Shown in pieces: positions 30,651 to 40,805 of a stretch of DNA of 64,000 bases. A model generated the notes under the pieces. That model worked only from the letters and a program-made list of their open reading frames with translations, was not told the DNA's origin and did no database searches. Position 1 is the first letter of the stretch. Each line of letters begins with the position of its first letter. Made by a program: the position numbers and the translations under genes. The stretch lies in NCBI GenBank assembly GCA_024195585.1, contig SWBL01000165.1:43257-107256 (forward strand), in the 5' to 3' direction. The DNA is from Aureobasidium sp. EXF-3400 (lineage: Eukaryota; Ascomycota; Dothideomycetes; Dothideales; Saccotheciaceae).

Positions 30651-31583
30651 TCAGCGCTTGACACCGAAACATCCGCATCCACAATAACGATCGTGATATG
30701 CTAAATGCTGCCTAACAAACCACCCAGTAAACCACGTCTTCTTGCACGGTCTCGATGGCCCAAAATCTGCTCTAGTGACGACGACTTCGCCTTCGTCAGC
30801 TTCCCCTTGCCTCCACACGGTTCCTGTACCTCTCTTCCTATTGTCCAGATACGCAAAGTCGCAATCACAGTTGTGCAATTTGCGATGACTGTTTAGAGCT
30901 CTAGTTGCATTCTCGCAGTTGTCGCGGATGTAGGTCAAAGGATCGGCATCCGATTTCGAGAAATCATTGTTGGTGATGCGACGGCGTTTTTTCTTGTTGC
31001 TGGATGTGCCGGGAGGAAACAGAGATAGAGGCTTCATGGCGCAGACGAAAGAAATAGATGGGTTGGTTGGGTCTGAGGCTATGCCGTGCTCGATGCTGGG
31101 TTGCATGATACCGTCTGGTGACGGTCGTTGGATGAAGTAGTAGTCTGATCTGCAGCGACGGTCGTTGGTGGGATGTCTCAAGAGTGTGTTTTGGCGCGTG
31201 GGTGGACGCCAGGTCTCTGGAGGCTCTGGAGACGTGGTACCAGTGGAGCTGTAGCCAGAGTCGCTGGTGCTGAAGTCTTCTAGGAACCTCTCCGTCCTGT
31301 TGTATGGAGGTGGCACTTCAGGTCTGCACTGCCTTTTGTTGGGATTCATGTTTCTGAAATTTCTAGGAAGGGTTGCGTAATGTGTGTTGGATGCCCGCAT
31401 GCGTGTGTCGTAAAATGTCATGTTTGAATACATGTCGTCGTTGAATGCTTCTGCATTAGAGTAGTTCCAAGAGGTAGAGCGAGTGCCGAGTCTGCATGGA
31501 CGTCTTGCTGCTGACATTGTGGTCTGGAATTCAAACATGTGAGTGTGTGGTTGAAGTTTGTGGTATGGTGTCAAGTCGGGCAT
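30651..31583 (-). CDS. Hypothetical protein with Cys-rich C-terminus, 310 aa
   Basis: Not recognised. A single open frame, likely starting at 31583, 31538 or 31517 (successive in-frame Met codons). The middle is polar, Ser/Thr/Pro-rich and probably disordered (STSDSGYSSTGTTSPEPPET), with a basic patch SSNKKKRRRITNNDF that could be a nuclear localisation signal. The C-terminal third is better ordered, with two Cys groups: HNCDCDFAYLDN and, at the very end, YHDRYCGCGCFGVKR, preceded by a Trp/aromatic segment KKTWFTGWFVRQHLAYHD. The terminal CGCGC could bind metal or be lipidated. Length and composition make it a plausible real gene, but no family can be named. Confidence 0.6.
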   Translation of the reverse strand: MPDLTPYHKLQPHTHMFEFQTTMSAARRPCRLGTRSTSWNYSNAEAFNDDMYSNMTFYDTRMRASNTHYATLPRNFRNMNPNKRQCRPEVPPPYNRTERFLEDFSTSDSGYSSTGTTSPEPPETWRPPTRQNTLLRHPTNDRRCRSDYYFIQRPSPDGIMQPSIEHGIASDPTNPSISFVCAMKPLSLFPPGTSSNKKKRRRITNNDFSKSDADPLTYIRDNCENATRALNSHRKLHNCDCDFAYLDNRKRGTGTVWRQGEADEGEVVVTRADFGPSRPCKKTWFTGWFVRQHLAYHDRYCGCGCFGVKR

Positions 31584-32079
31584 CGAAGATCAGGGTTTAT
31601 ATGTACGTTAGCAAGAGCCAATGTCACTCTCGTCATGCCTCATCAAAAGCCATAGCAGATATCATCGATAGACGATGTCATGCTTTGCCGTTACTGTAGT
31701 TTCGAAAGCAATCGGGTACATGGGTGCTCAATGCACCTGTCAGGCATGATCATTTTCCAGAATATAGACCTTTCGGTACCAAGGGGTCAATCTATCTGTT
31801 ATTCAGTCGTTGCCATGCGACGACTAACAAGATTCGCCTGCTGCCCAATGCCAGGTGATGTTTGGGAAGTGACGCTCAGACACACGAGCCGGGTTGTGGC
31901 AGGAGCGTTGGAGAGCGGCCTGAAGCAAAGTGAAGTTGACCTTTCAACTCAGAAACATCAGATGGTCAAAAAAGAACCTCGCAAGAATAATTCTGTAGCA
32001 TTGAATGTCGTTTCTCATTGTCAAATCTATCATAGGAAATCTAATATTGCATGGGTCAAGCTGGATCAGAAATGCTAAA
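31584..32079. other. Intergenic
   Basis: 496 bp between two minus-strand genes. A 132-codon plus-strand frame at 31680-32078 shows no domain and is taken as chance. Confidence 0.4.
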
Positions 32080-34101
32080 TCACCAGTTCTTTCCCAAAAG
32101 CTGTTCGCCAACTTCACTTGCGACCTTTGTCAGATCTTTGAGTTCCTTCAACTTCAGGATTGAAGCCTTAGCATCCATTGCACTGCAGAGATCATGCAAC
32201 TCTCCACCTTGAGGGGCACAGTAGATCAAGTAAGCAAAGGCAAAGATTGCTGTCTTGAGCATGTCTGTACCGGTGGCGTCCTTTTTCTCTTCTCTGCTCT
32301 CAAGTTCGGTCGTCATCATCTCGAGCAAGCTAGCAGCCATCTCAACCTGTGAAGACTCCTGCAATGCTTCACGGTCGTCTTCTCTTCTGATTCGGTAGAC
32401 AGTTGCAGCAATATTGAAAGCAAGCGAGGAAGCAGCAGCGCGAACGGCTGGCTTGTCGGGCTCGGCGAGCAAACTTGCGGTTGCTACTTGTACGAGCATT
32501 GCAGGCAAACCACTGTTGTGATCGCCGCTGAACGTTGACTTGACGAAGAGATCAGACGTAAACAGATTGCAGGCTAATTGGATTGTGACAAGTCTCAAGT
32601 TGTATGGACAAGCATCGTCGTTTACGAGCGTCAAGACGTGGTTGATCAAGTATGTGAGTGTCTCCGAGTTTCCAGGAGAAGATTCTTCAGCGAACCATCC
32701 ACTAACTCGTTGATCGATGAGTGCACAACGCAGTACATCGTAAGCCGTGAACAATACATCTGAGGAAAGCTGGCTGGGCGAATGGCGAAGCCAGCTGGCA
32801 AAGGCGGGAAGATCTGGCAGAGCTGGAAGGTCTGATGTACTGGAAGATCGAGCAGCGATGAAATTCTTCATAGCAACCACAGACTTGTCCTTCGACTGAT
32901 CACCCATTTTAGCCAGGACCTTGTCCAGAGGCGGAATCTTTGAGTATGTAATGGGACTGAGCCTTCCAAATTGCAGAGTAGGTACACGAACCTGGAGGTG
33001 AGGGTGAGGAGGGAAAGCTTGTTGAAGAAGAGACTCCACGTTAGCCTTCAGCTGTGCAGGATTCGCCCCAGTCCACTCATTGTCCTTCTTGTCGTGTAAG
33101 AAAGTCATGAATGTTGGTGTTGCTCGAATCTGGTACTTGGATGCAAGTGCGTGAGCCTCGTTGATGTCGATTTTGATGAAAGGAACCTTAGTGTGCTCAG
33201 CAGCGAGAGAGTCGTATGTGGGATATGCCATCTTGCAGGGGCCGCAAGTACTCGACGTGAAGAAGATAACAGCGCATTTGTCCTTTGCGATAGAGAGAAG
33301 GTTATCAACTGAGGATAGCTGCGTCACATTGTAAACGGAGCCATGCACGCCGTCTGCTTTTGCAGCAGCGCCATCGCGAACTTCGAGTTTCTTGGGTTGT
33401 TTCTTTGGTGTTTGTTGAGATGACTGAGCCTGAGCCTGAGACTGATCGTTGCTGTTCGTTTGATCGGCATTTCCAGCACTACGAACTTCGAGCTTCTTAG
33501 GCTTCTTTTTGGGTGGAGTCTGATCTGATCCGTTCTGCTGTTGGGCAGTAGAGGCGGAAGCAGAAGTACCGTTCTGACTGCTGTGGTTGGCCTCATCTCT
33601 CTGCTCCTTGCGTTCACGCTGAATCATAGGGTTGTTTTCCGGGGGAACAGCAGCCTGTGTGATGTGTCTCATCTCTGCATCAAGTCGTTGCTTCATCATA
33701 GCTCCGAAAGGAGTGTTGAGTACTGTTTCAGGTAAAGCAGTGATGTGATCCGGAATACCTCTACCGACCAAGAACATGGAGAAATCATTGGAGAAATTGT
33801 TGCAGTTGTGTTTGAACAAGTCGTATGACTCTGCGGTATATGTATCTTTCAGGGAATCGAGGTATTCAAGAATATCATCCAGAGGAATTTCAGTCTTGCC
33901 GAGCTTGATCTTCTCCATAGGTTGGCCATGATGAGTCGATCCAGGATAGCAAGTCTGCACGCCAGCACCATAGAAGTACTCGACGCCACCGAAGACGAGA
34001 GAGGTATGGTAAACCGCATCGATGTGGATGCCGAGCAGCCCTTGCGACATCATCCTCGCAAGGCCCTGACTTAAGTCGTAAACATATAATTCGACATCCA
34101 T
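32080..34101 (-). CDS. PPPDE peptidase-thioredoxin-PUL protein, 673 aa
   Basis: Single exon with three domains. Residues ~1-150: a PPPDE (DeSI/Hag1-type) isopeptidase fold, with the catalytic His in AVYHTSLVFGGVEYFYG and the Cys in YDLFKHNCNNFSNDF; this family removes SUMO or ubiquitin. A low-complexity linker follows, with two similar Lys-rich units (TPPKKKPKKLEVR and TPKKQPKKLEVR). Residues ~255-360: a thioredoxin domain with intact TCGPCK and ATPTFMTF. The C-terminal ~280 residues form a PUL domain, which in Doa1/PLAA binds the AAA ATPase Cdc48. The start at 34101 opens MDVELYVYDLSQGLARMM as in relatives, although the frame extends to 34218. Likely links redox sensing and deubiquitylation or deSUMOylation to Cdc48; partner assignments are inferred. 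Confidence 0.9.
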   Translation of the reverse strand: MDVELYVYDLSQGLARMMSQGLLGIHIDAVYHTSLVFGGVEYFYGAGVQTCYPGSTHHGQPMEKIKLGKTEIPLDDILEYLDSLKDTYTAESYDLFKHNCNNFSNDFSMFLVGRGIPDHITALPETVLNTPFGAMMKQRLDAEMRHITQAAVPPENNPMIQRERKEQRDEANHSSQNGTSASASTAQQQNGSDQTPPKKKPKKLEVRSAGNADQTNSNDQSQAQAQSSQQTPKKQPKKLEVRDGAAAKADGVHGSVYNVTQLSSVDNLLSIAKDKCAVIFFTSSTCGPCKMAYPTYDSLAAEHTKVPFIKIDINEAHALASKYQIRATPTFMTFLHDKKDNEWTGANPAQLKANVESLLQQAFPPHPHLQVRVPTLQFGRLSPITYSKIPPLDKVLAKMGDQSKDKSVVAMKNFIAARSSSTSDLPALPDLPAFASWLRHSPSQLSSDVLFTAYDVLRCALIDQRVSGWFAEESSPGNSETLTYLINHVLTLVNDDACPYNLRLVTIQLACNLFTSDLFVKSTFSGDHNSGLPAMLVQVATASLLAEPDKPAVRAAASSLAFNIAATVYRIRREDDREALQESSQVEMAASLLEMMTTELESREEKKDATGTDMLKTAIFAFAYLIYCAPQGGELHDLCSAMDAKASILKLKELKDLTKVASEVGEQLLGKNW

Positions 34102-34968
34102 CTTAAAGTCGGTATGAGGCGATCTTCCGAACGGACGGTGGCAAGGTTGTATGAGCGTCAGACAGATGCCAGGGTAATGTGGTATAGCAAGAGTAATAGC
34201 CAGGAAAACGGAGGGCAACTATGTAGAATTTAAGAACAAAGACATGGAAAATGCTGGATGTTATTGGAACTTCTGGGAGTCGTCATCGGACAGGAGCCTG
34301 GCAGCGTTCAAGTCGGCTGGTTCTGGCCCGTGTCACCGAATAAGATATCTCCAGACACAAACAAACTTGTCAATTGCTGTCCTGCGTCACAACAATCTCT
34401 TTTCTCAGGGAACGACTAGGGGAGATAACTAGTGAGGCGGTTAATGCAGATAGAATACGGGCAAGCAGGCAGGTTTGGGTGTGCAAGGTCTCCGCATGCA
34501 CATTCGAGAGTCGCAGGTCTTGACACCCCAAGCTACAAGCACAGCTTCTACAGACAAGGGCACAAGCAATCTATTCTAGGCATATACTCAGGAGAGCCAA
34601 CGACTCCATAGATGGTGGACAAGCAGGTGGCGGATCAAGCCAAGAGTGTTGAATCCGACAGCGACGCCAAAGGGATCCAGGGATCAGGGGTCTCAGCCCT
34701 GCAAGGTCGACGACGAGGGAGAAAGGGGAAGGCAGTAGTCATGAAGGGGACATGTTGATTTTCTCGGGTCAGCGAGAATTTGAATCTGTCTCTCAACCTT
34801 GTCAGGATTCTCGTGCTGCAAGTTGCAAACTACAAGGATTCCTCTGACCGTCCTGAGGTCCCAAAATAGTCGCATATCTGGCCCGAATCGTCAGTCGGAA
34901 GGATCCCCACAAAAACATTGGCCGGTGTACTTTGACGGCGAGTACCCATACTAAACCAAAACTTCCAC
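34102..34968. promoter_or_regulatory. Divergent promoter, PPPDE / GDPase
   Basis: 867 bp between divergent starts. No gene or specific site recognised. Confidence 0.35.
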
Positions 34969-36746
34969 ATGTCGAATAGGAGCGACGTGAAACAACGACC
35001 CAGCCTCTGGTCCTATATCAGCTTCTCCTCTTCGCCGCGGCGACGCAAATCAGTCTCGTCGCATTCCCGCAATCACAGCCAATCCATACCCCTAGCTTCG
35101 TCCAACTACGACCCCTTCGCGCCTACCACAAAATCTGGTTCAATGCAGGAGAAGGCCGGCTGGATGAATCAAGGTCAGCGATCGCGGTACATCAAGACGG
35201 GCGGCATCGTCGCCCTCGTCTTGTTCGTACTGTACTACCTACTGCCGGGCTCGTCAGGCACAGCAGGATCCTTCCCCACCGGCGATGTTGCCTCAGACCC
35301 TTCTATCGGTGCCGCCAAATGCACACGCCCATACTCGTCCAGCAAGCCATTGATTCAGTATGCTCTCATGATCGACGCCGGCAGCACTGGCTCACGCATC
35401 CACGTCTACCGCTTCAACAACTGCGGGCCTACACCTGAACTCGAGAAAGAGCACTTCGAGATGACCCCGAAGAAAGAGGGTGGTTCTGGACTGAGCTCCT
35501 ACGACGCAGACGCCGAGGGAGCCGCAAAGAGCTTGGATGTCCTGCTTGAAGTTGCCATGAAGAACGTCCCTGACAAGCTCAAGGGCTGCACTCCCATCGC
35601 CGTCAAGGCCACTGCTGGTTTGCGCAAACTGGGTCCTGAGAAGAGCGACGCCATTCTCAAGGCTGTACGCAACCGTCTCGAGACCCAATACCCCTTCCCC
35701 GTCGTCAGTGATGCCAACGGAGGTGTCGAGGTCATGGACGGCAAGGACGAGGGTGTCTATGCTTGGATCACAACAAACTATTTGCTGGGCAAGATTGGTG
35801 GCCCTGACAAGACCCCCACTGCTGCCGTCTTCGATCTTGGTGGTGGTAGCACTCAGATTGTCTTCGAGCCTACCTTCGCTCAGGCCAAGGATGGCGGCAT
35901 GCCCGAGGAGCTTGCAGAGGGCGACCACAGGTACAAGCTCTCTTTCGGTGGTCGCGACTTCACTCTGTACCAGCACTCGTACCTGGGCTACGGCCTCATG
36001 GCTGCCCGTGAGAACCTGCACAAGGTTGTCATCGACAACATGCACAAGGCGAACCCCGACTCGAACGCCTGGCTCAGCAAGCCCGTCCTCAACCCTTGTT
36101 TGATTCCTGGCAGTAGCCGCGAGATCAAGGTTCCTCTTGGTGAGGGCCACCCTCTTGGTGCATCTGTCACCGTCAACATGACTGGCCCTACTACTGGTTC
36201 TGCCCCACAATGCCGCGCCATTGCCGAGCAAACTCTCAAGAAGGAAGAAGAGTGCAAGATCTCGCCTTGCGCCTTCAACGGTGTTCACCAGCCTTCGCTC
36301 TCCAAGACTTTCGCCCGCGAAGACGTCTACCTCTTCAGTTACTTCTACGACCGTGCCCAGCCTCTCGGTATGCCCGAATCATTCACTCTCTCCGAGCTCA
36401 AGGACTTGACCGCTCGTGTCTGTGAAGGCCCCAAGAGCGAGACCAAGGCCTGGGACGTCTTCAAGCCCATCTCTGGTGCTATCAAGGAGCTTCAGGGTCG
36501 CCCGGAGACCTGTCTGGATTTGAACTTCATGGTTGCGCTTTTGCACACTGGATACGAAATGCCCATTGATCGTGAGGTCAAGATTGCCAAGAAGATCAAG
36601 GGCAATGAGTTGGGTTGGTGTTTGGGTGCCAGGTATGATCACTCTCACAAGAACAAGTCAGGTCAAATCAATACTAATGTGTGCTTAGTCTTCCCCTCCT
36701 CAGCCAGGAGAGTGGCTGGTCTTGCAAGATCAACCAGGTTGCGTAG
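34969..36746 (+). CDS. GDA1: Golgi guanosine diphosphatase (GDA1/CD39 family)
   Basis: Hydrolyses GDP to GMP in the Golgi lumen, so that GDP-mannose import can continue during mannosylation. Exons are 34969-36632 and 36689-36746, intron 56 nt, 573 residues. Type II topology: a cytosolic basic N-tail, then a single anchor at ~78-94 (GGIVALVLFVLYYLLPG). All apyrase conserved regions are visible: DAGSTGSRIHVYRF, AVKATAGLRKLG, DEGVYAWITTNYLLGK, AAVFDLGGGSTQIVF and YQHSYLGYGLMAAR. The second exon supplies the Trp/Cys C-terminus (SLPLLSQESGWSCKINQVA); reading through the intron would give an unrelated tail. Its 3' end converges on HEM3, 291 bp apart. A long antisense frame here is a codon-bias shadow. 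Confidence 0.95.
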
Positions 36747-37037
36747 ATGCGATTATGTTGCTGCATTTTTTTCGGCATGAGGCGTTTTCCTTTTGGTTCA
36801 TTGTATGACGGCCGAGGAAAAGGAATAGATTGGTGTTCTCTCACCTAGATCCTTGGGTTCACATGGGGTTCTCGTACCTATTATAATCGAGGAACAACGT
36901 GTTTCCTTCGTACACGCAGATCTTGTTGTTCTTCACTCTCAAATGTTTTCAAAATGCTGCATGATTGACTATTCGTGGGTATCTTCAATTGGTTTGCGAT
37001 GCATATGTTTTTAGGACTTTACTCTGTCATCTTTGGT

Positions 37038-38259
37038 TTATGCGTCACCCTGCTCCTCGATGATCTTTCTGTTCAGGTTGATATCATGAAGAATGGACTC
37101 GGCTCCCAGCTCGACCAGCTTCTTTGCCACATCCCAGCCGAACTCGTCGGCCTCTTCTCTGCTAGTGATGCGTCTCTGCATCTCGGTCTCGACGTGTCTT
37201 TGACCATCCAGACTGACGACCAGCGCACGCATGATCAGGTTTTCTGTGAACTCGGAGCCGCTGTCTTGGTGTTCGCCTTCGTCCTCTGTAGTGCGGCCGG
37301 TCACGGCGACACCGCTGAGCTTGTCGTACTCGGCGGCAGGCTTTGCACCAACACCAACACCGGTACCGATGGTGGTGCCCAGAGAGGACTTCTTGCGCAC
37401 CCATTCGGTCTCAACGCCAATGGGTACACTACAGCCACCCTCGAGAGTGCGCATCAGACTGCGCTCAGCGAGACAGGCACGAGTGGTCCACTCGCAGCCA
37501 ACAGCCGAGAGCAATTTCTTGACATCCTCATCGTCGGAGCGGACTTCAATTCCCAAAGCACCTTGGCCTACTGCGTGTAGGATACCGCCTGATGCGCTGT
37601 CGAGGTAGCTGGTAATGCGGTCGGACATGCCGAGACGCGAGAGGCCTGCTGCAGCCAGGATAAGGGCAGTGTATTCTCCTTCGGGGTTGTCGAGCTTGGC
37701 AAGACGAGTGCCGACATTGCCACGTACATCGGCAAACTTGAGGTCTGGGTATAGGCGCTTGAGCTGGGCAGAGCGGCGGACGGACGAGGTGCCAATGACA
37801 GAGCCAGCGGGCAATTGGGAAAGGGACCTGTAGGGGAGGGTGGGCTTGACGACAAGGGCATCACGAGGGTCTTCGCGAGGGAAGATGCAGCCAATGCTCA
37901 TTGAAGGAGGGAGCTGGGTGGGCATATCTGGGTTGGCGTCAGCATCAGTTGGGCATGGATGAGAGTGTATATCATGTACCCTTCAGACTGTGGACGATGA
38001 GATCCAAGTCGCCGTTCCCGAGCAGAGCCTCGAGCTCGTGGGTCCACAGAGCCTTTGCATTGAACTCGTGCAGGGCAGTGGTCTGGTTGTTGTCGCCCAT
38101 GGTGCTCATGGCGTGGATCTCATACTGTCGGTCGGGCCATGCTTTGCGCAGCTCCTTGCACACTATGTCTGTCTGCACTCTTGCGAGGACAGACTTGCGT
38201 GTGCCAATTCTGACTGGACGTTGTGTCGTTGATGCTTCGCTCGCCATTTTGCTTGTCAA
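37038..38259 (-). CDS. HEM3: Porphobilinogen deaminase (hydroxymethylbilane synthase)
   Basis: Joins four porphobilinogens into hydroxymethylbilane, the third common step of heme synthesis, in the cytosol. Exons (minus strand) are 38259-37980 and 37927-37038, intron 52 nt; 389 residues from 38259, or 385 from the Met at 38247. Conserved segments: RIGTRKSVLARVQTDIV, IVHSLKDMPTQLP across the intron, DALVVK, GTSSVRRSAQL, RGNVGTRLAKLD, GQGALGIEVRSDD and EGGCSVPIGV, whose Cys holds the dipyrromethane cofactor. A fungal insertion in the C-terminal domain is Gly/Thr-rich (GTTIGTGVGVGAKPA). Divergent from an unknown membrane protein by 696 bp. Heme oxygenase lies 10 kb away, without evident coupling. 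Confidence 0.95.
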
Positions 38260-38955
38260 GTGGTTTATTCAATGTTCGCGAAACAAAACCAATCTTGAAG
38301 CCAGTGACATGCCCTGGTCCCGCCGAAGGCGCTTTGGCCATTGCCCGTCAAACCGCCGGCTGCCTTGCCGAGGCTCGCCGTGTCAGCCATGAGCTCAGCC
38401 TCCATCGAGCATTCACCTACTGCTGCATCATTGCCAGTCCATCACTGCATCTACCAGACCATCGGCACCCACTTGAGGCTATGCGTCAACATAGATAACA
38501 TGTTCGTCGTGCTTGTTCCGAGAGAACCGGTCTTATGGCCGTAGCCCTTTCCCTCGAGCCTATTGAACCACAATCGCTACGAAGCTTCTGTCTGTCCTCG
38601 TATACTCGAATCCTTTGCGGGAATAACATCTGTAGACAGTCACGAGTCAACCTCCAAACTGCCTGATGAAATGATCGTCCTCTGTTGCCAAAAACACCTC
38701 TCAGCCTTATGAGCCCAGGCACCAGCCAGCTCCAGAAGGATTCTCGAGCTATCGCTTAGCCTCATTTCTATTACCAGCAATCCGGCTTGGCCCATAGAGC
38801 TTGGTGATCTCTTAACGTGTTGCATTTGACCGAGCCTATAAAGGTCCGACTTGCCTCGAGAATTAGAGACAACGTTTTCATCGCGAGTTTTCCGCTCGCA
38901 TAAATACTGAACCTCTTTCGACAATCGAATACAACTCCGTCGTGATATCCTCAAG
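38260..38955. promoter_or_regulatory. Divergent promoter, HEM3 / membrane protein
   Basis: 696 bp between divergent starts. No gene or clear site recognised. Confidence 0.35.
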
Positions 38956-40380
38956 ATGGGCGATGTACATGCCCCAGACCAGTGGGCTCTACTGGCCTTT
39001 GCAAACGAAGCGATGCAGGTCTCGGCAAATCATACAAGCCATGCTGCCAACAGCAACTCGGGAATCGGTTGGTCCATGGTCCTGAAAGGTCTCTTGCCCA
39101 TGCTCACCGTTGGCCTGGGACTCATTGGAAGTTACTTGGTATATAAGACCGCCTTAACCCTTCTTGTTTACATGCTGGTGACTGACAATGCATAGTTGCA
39201 CCATTTCGTCTTTCTGATGACAGAGCTATCTGAAGTCGAGACACCAGTCCCCGGTGGTGTCGACTCACAAGACGCGGGCTCTGAAAAGTATGGACTGCTC
39301 GAAGAAGACAAATACAAGGACAAAAAGCGAAGTTCGTCACCTACCAAATCTGCCTACATAACTTCCAGCATCCGTGCGACCGTACGACACTTAAACGCCG
39401 AGGTGGGAGATCTGAGCATGTTTCGTGGCATTGGATCAACATCAGTTGCTGTCCTGGTGATGATGCCCGTGTATCTTCTCTCTGAGTTTGTCTCACATAG
39501 ACTGCCATTGCTCAAGAAAAGCAACCGTATCGCCGAGGCTTTCTCGCACCAAGTTGTAGAGCTCATCGGATGTCAGATAAGTGCAGCGATCCTGCACGTG
39601 TGCATCTCGAAACCTCGCTACAAATTCTGGTTCCGTCGTATGCCAATGACATGGTTCAAGGTGGTGCGCACAGCTTGGCTCGCTGTACTCGTCAACGGTT
39701 TATCTGGCGACATTATTGACGCAGCCTTCTACTACCTGACACCTGCTTCAAAGCCCAAGGTCAAGTCTGACACCACCATCACAGTTGGTGCCAACACGAC
39801 CAACAAGCTATTCCAACTTGGCGATGGGCCCATTGTCAAGATAAGCGTCGCCATCATTCTCTGGGCTTGCATCAAGGCCATACTTCGTTCTCAGATCAAA
39901 CCTTTGATACGCTTGGTGCTTGAGAGACCATTCAAAGCAGTCGAGACTCGTGTCTTTGCCTCGATGCTCCCTGATGACGAAGATCCGGTCATTCCCATGG
40001 ATCGTAGCTTCAACGGCCGTCCTCAGTCTGGCGGCATCCTACAGCAACAAACACAACCTCTCAGCTTCATGGAAGCTGCACGCACAATCGATAAAAAGAC
40101 CTTTATTCGCCTGGTCAAACTCCAGTTCAAGCTTCACATCATTCAAGAGCTTGCCCAATGGGCCTTCTGGACTTTGATCTTTGCAGAAATCGTCTTCTTC
40201 GTTGGCCCTAGCGCTGTCTGGATTGTACTGAAACTGATCACTGGTACACCTGTCGTGCAAGCAGATCTGGATCTTGTGCAGGGAAACACGACGAGGAGGT
40301 TCTTGGACAGCATGATTGCTGGTCCAAGTAACTTCACATCTCCTACATTCAACATGACAGTCACGAGTCTTGATCAGTAG
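38956..40380 (+). CDS. Multispanning membrane protein of unknown function, 455 aa
   Basis: Not recognised by family. Exons are 38956-39138 and 39196-40380, intron 57 nt. About six to seven hydrophobic segments: WSMVLKGLLPMLTVGLGLIG running into LLHHFVFLM; VAVLVMMPVYLLSEFV; VVELIGCQISAAILHVCI; VVRTAWLAVLVNGLSG; IVKISVAIILWACIKAIL; and LIFAEIVFFVGPSAVWIVL. Loops are polar, with an acidic/basic stretch KYGLLEEDKYKDKKRSSSPT after the first membrane segment. N-glycosylation sequons occur near both ends (NHTS; NFTS and NMTV). There is no signal peptide in the usual sense. The gene diverges from HEM3, which may be coincidental. Confidence 0.8.
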
Positions 40381-40805
40381 ATCTGATACTCAAGGGGTTT
40401 TGCTTTACTGTCAATCACACTTGTTGCTAGACGAGAGGATGATCTCTAACCATGATCACCTTCGGAGCCTGAGCTGAAAAGAGGGATACCCTGGCTGAGT
40501 TCTTGCAGCTCGAACCTGCTCACTATCGTAATGCACGACAAAACAGACAATGGTTCCAAGATATGTTTGTAAATAGCTTTTTAAATCTGTATGTATATTA
40601 ACAGAAACCTCTCCAATCATACTCCAAGCCGCCGCCCCATATGTATTCCCAGTTAGTCAGATCGTGAAAACGTCCTTTTTCCATGCATCTGTTCCGCTAT
40701 GCAAAAAGCTTTCATTCGTCAAAAAAAGTCATTGTCGTAGTTCCAGCGTCTGTTTCCTTAACCACTCCTTGTTTTGTGATATTCTCCTCTCGCTCGGTCT
40801 GGCTT
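40381..40805. other. Convergent 3' region
   Basis: 425 bp between convergent stops; AT-rich. No gene seen. Confidence 0.4.

Noticed and set aside
31680..32078. 132-codon plus-strand frame
   Set aside because: Mixed composition, no domain, lies between two well-supported minus-strand genes.
35392..36288. 298-codon minus-strand open frame
   Set aside because: Antisense to the apyrase domain of GDA1, whose motifs fix the true strand.
36975..37580. 201-codon plus-strand open frame
   Set aside because: Antisense to HEM3, which has all family motifs.
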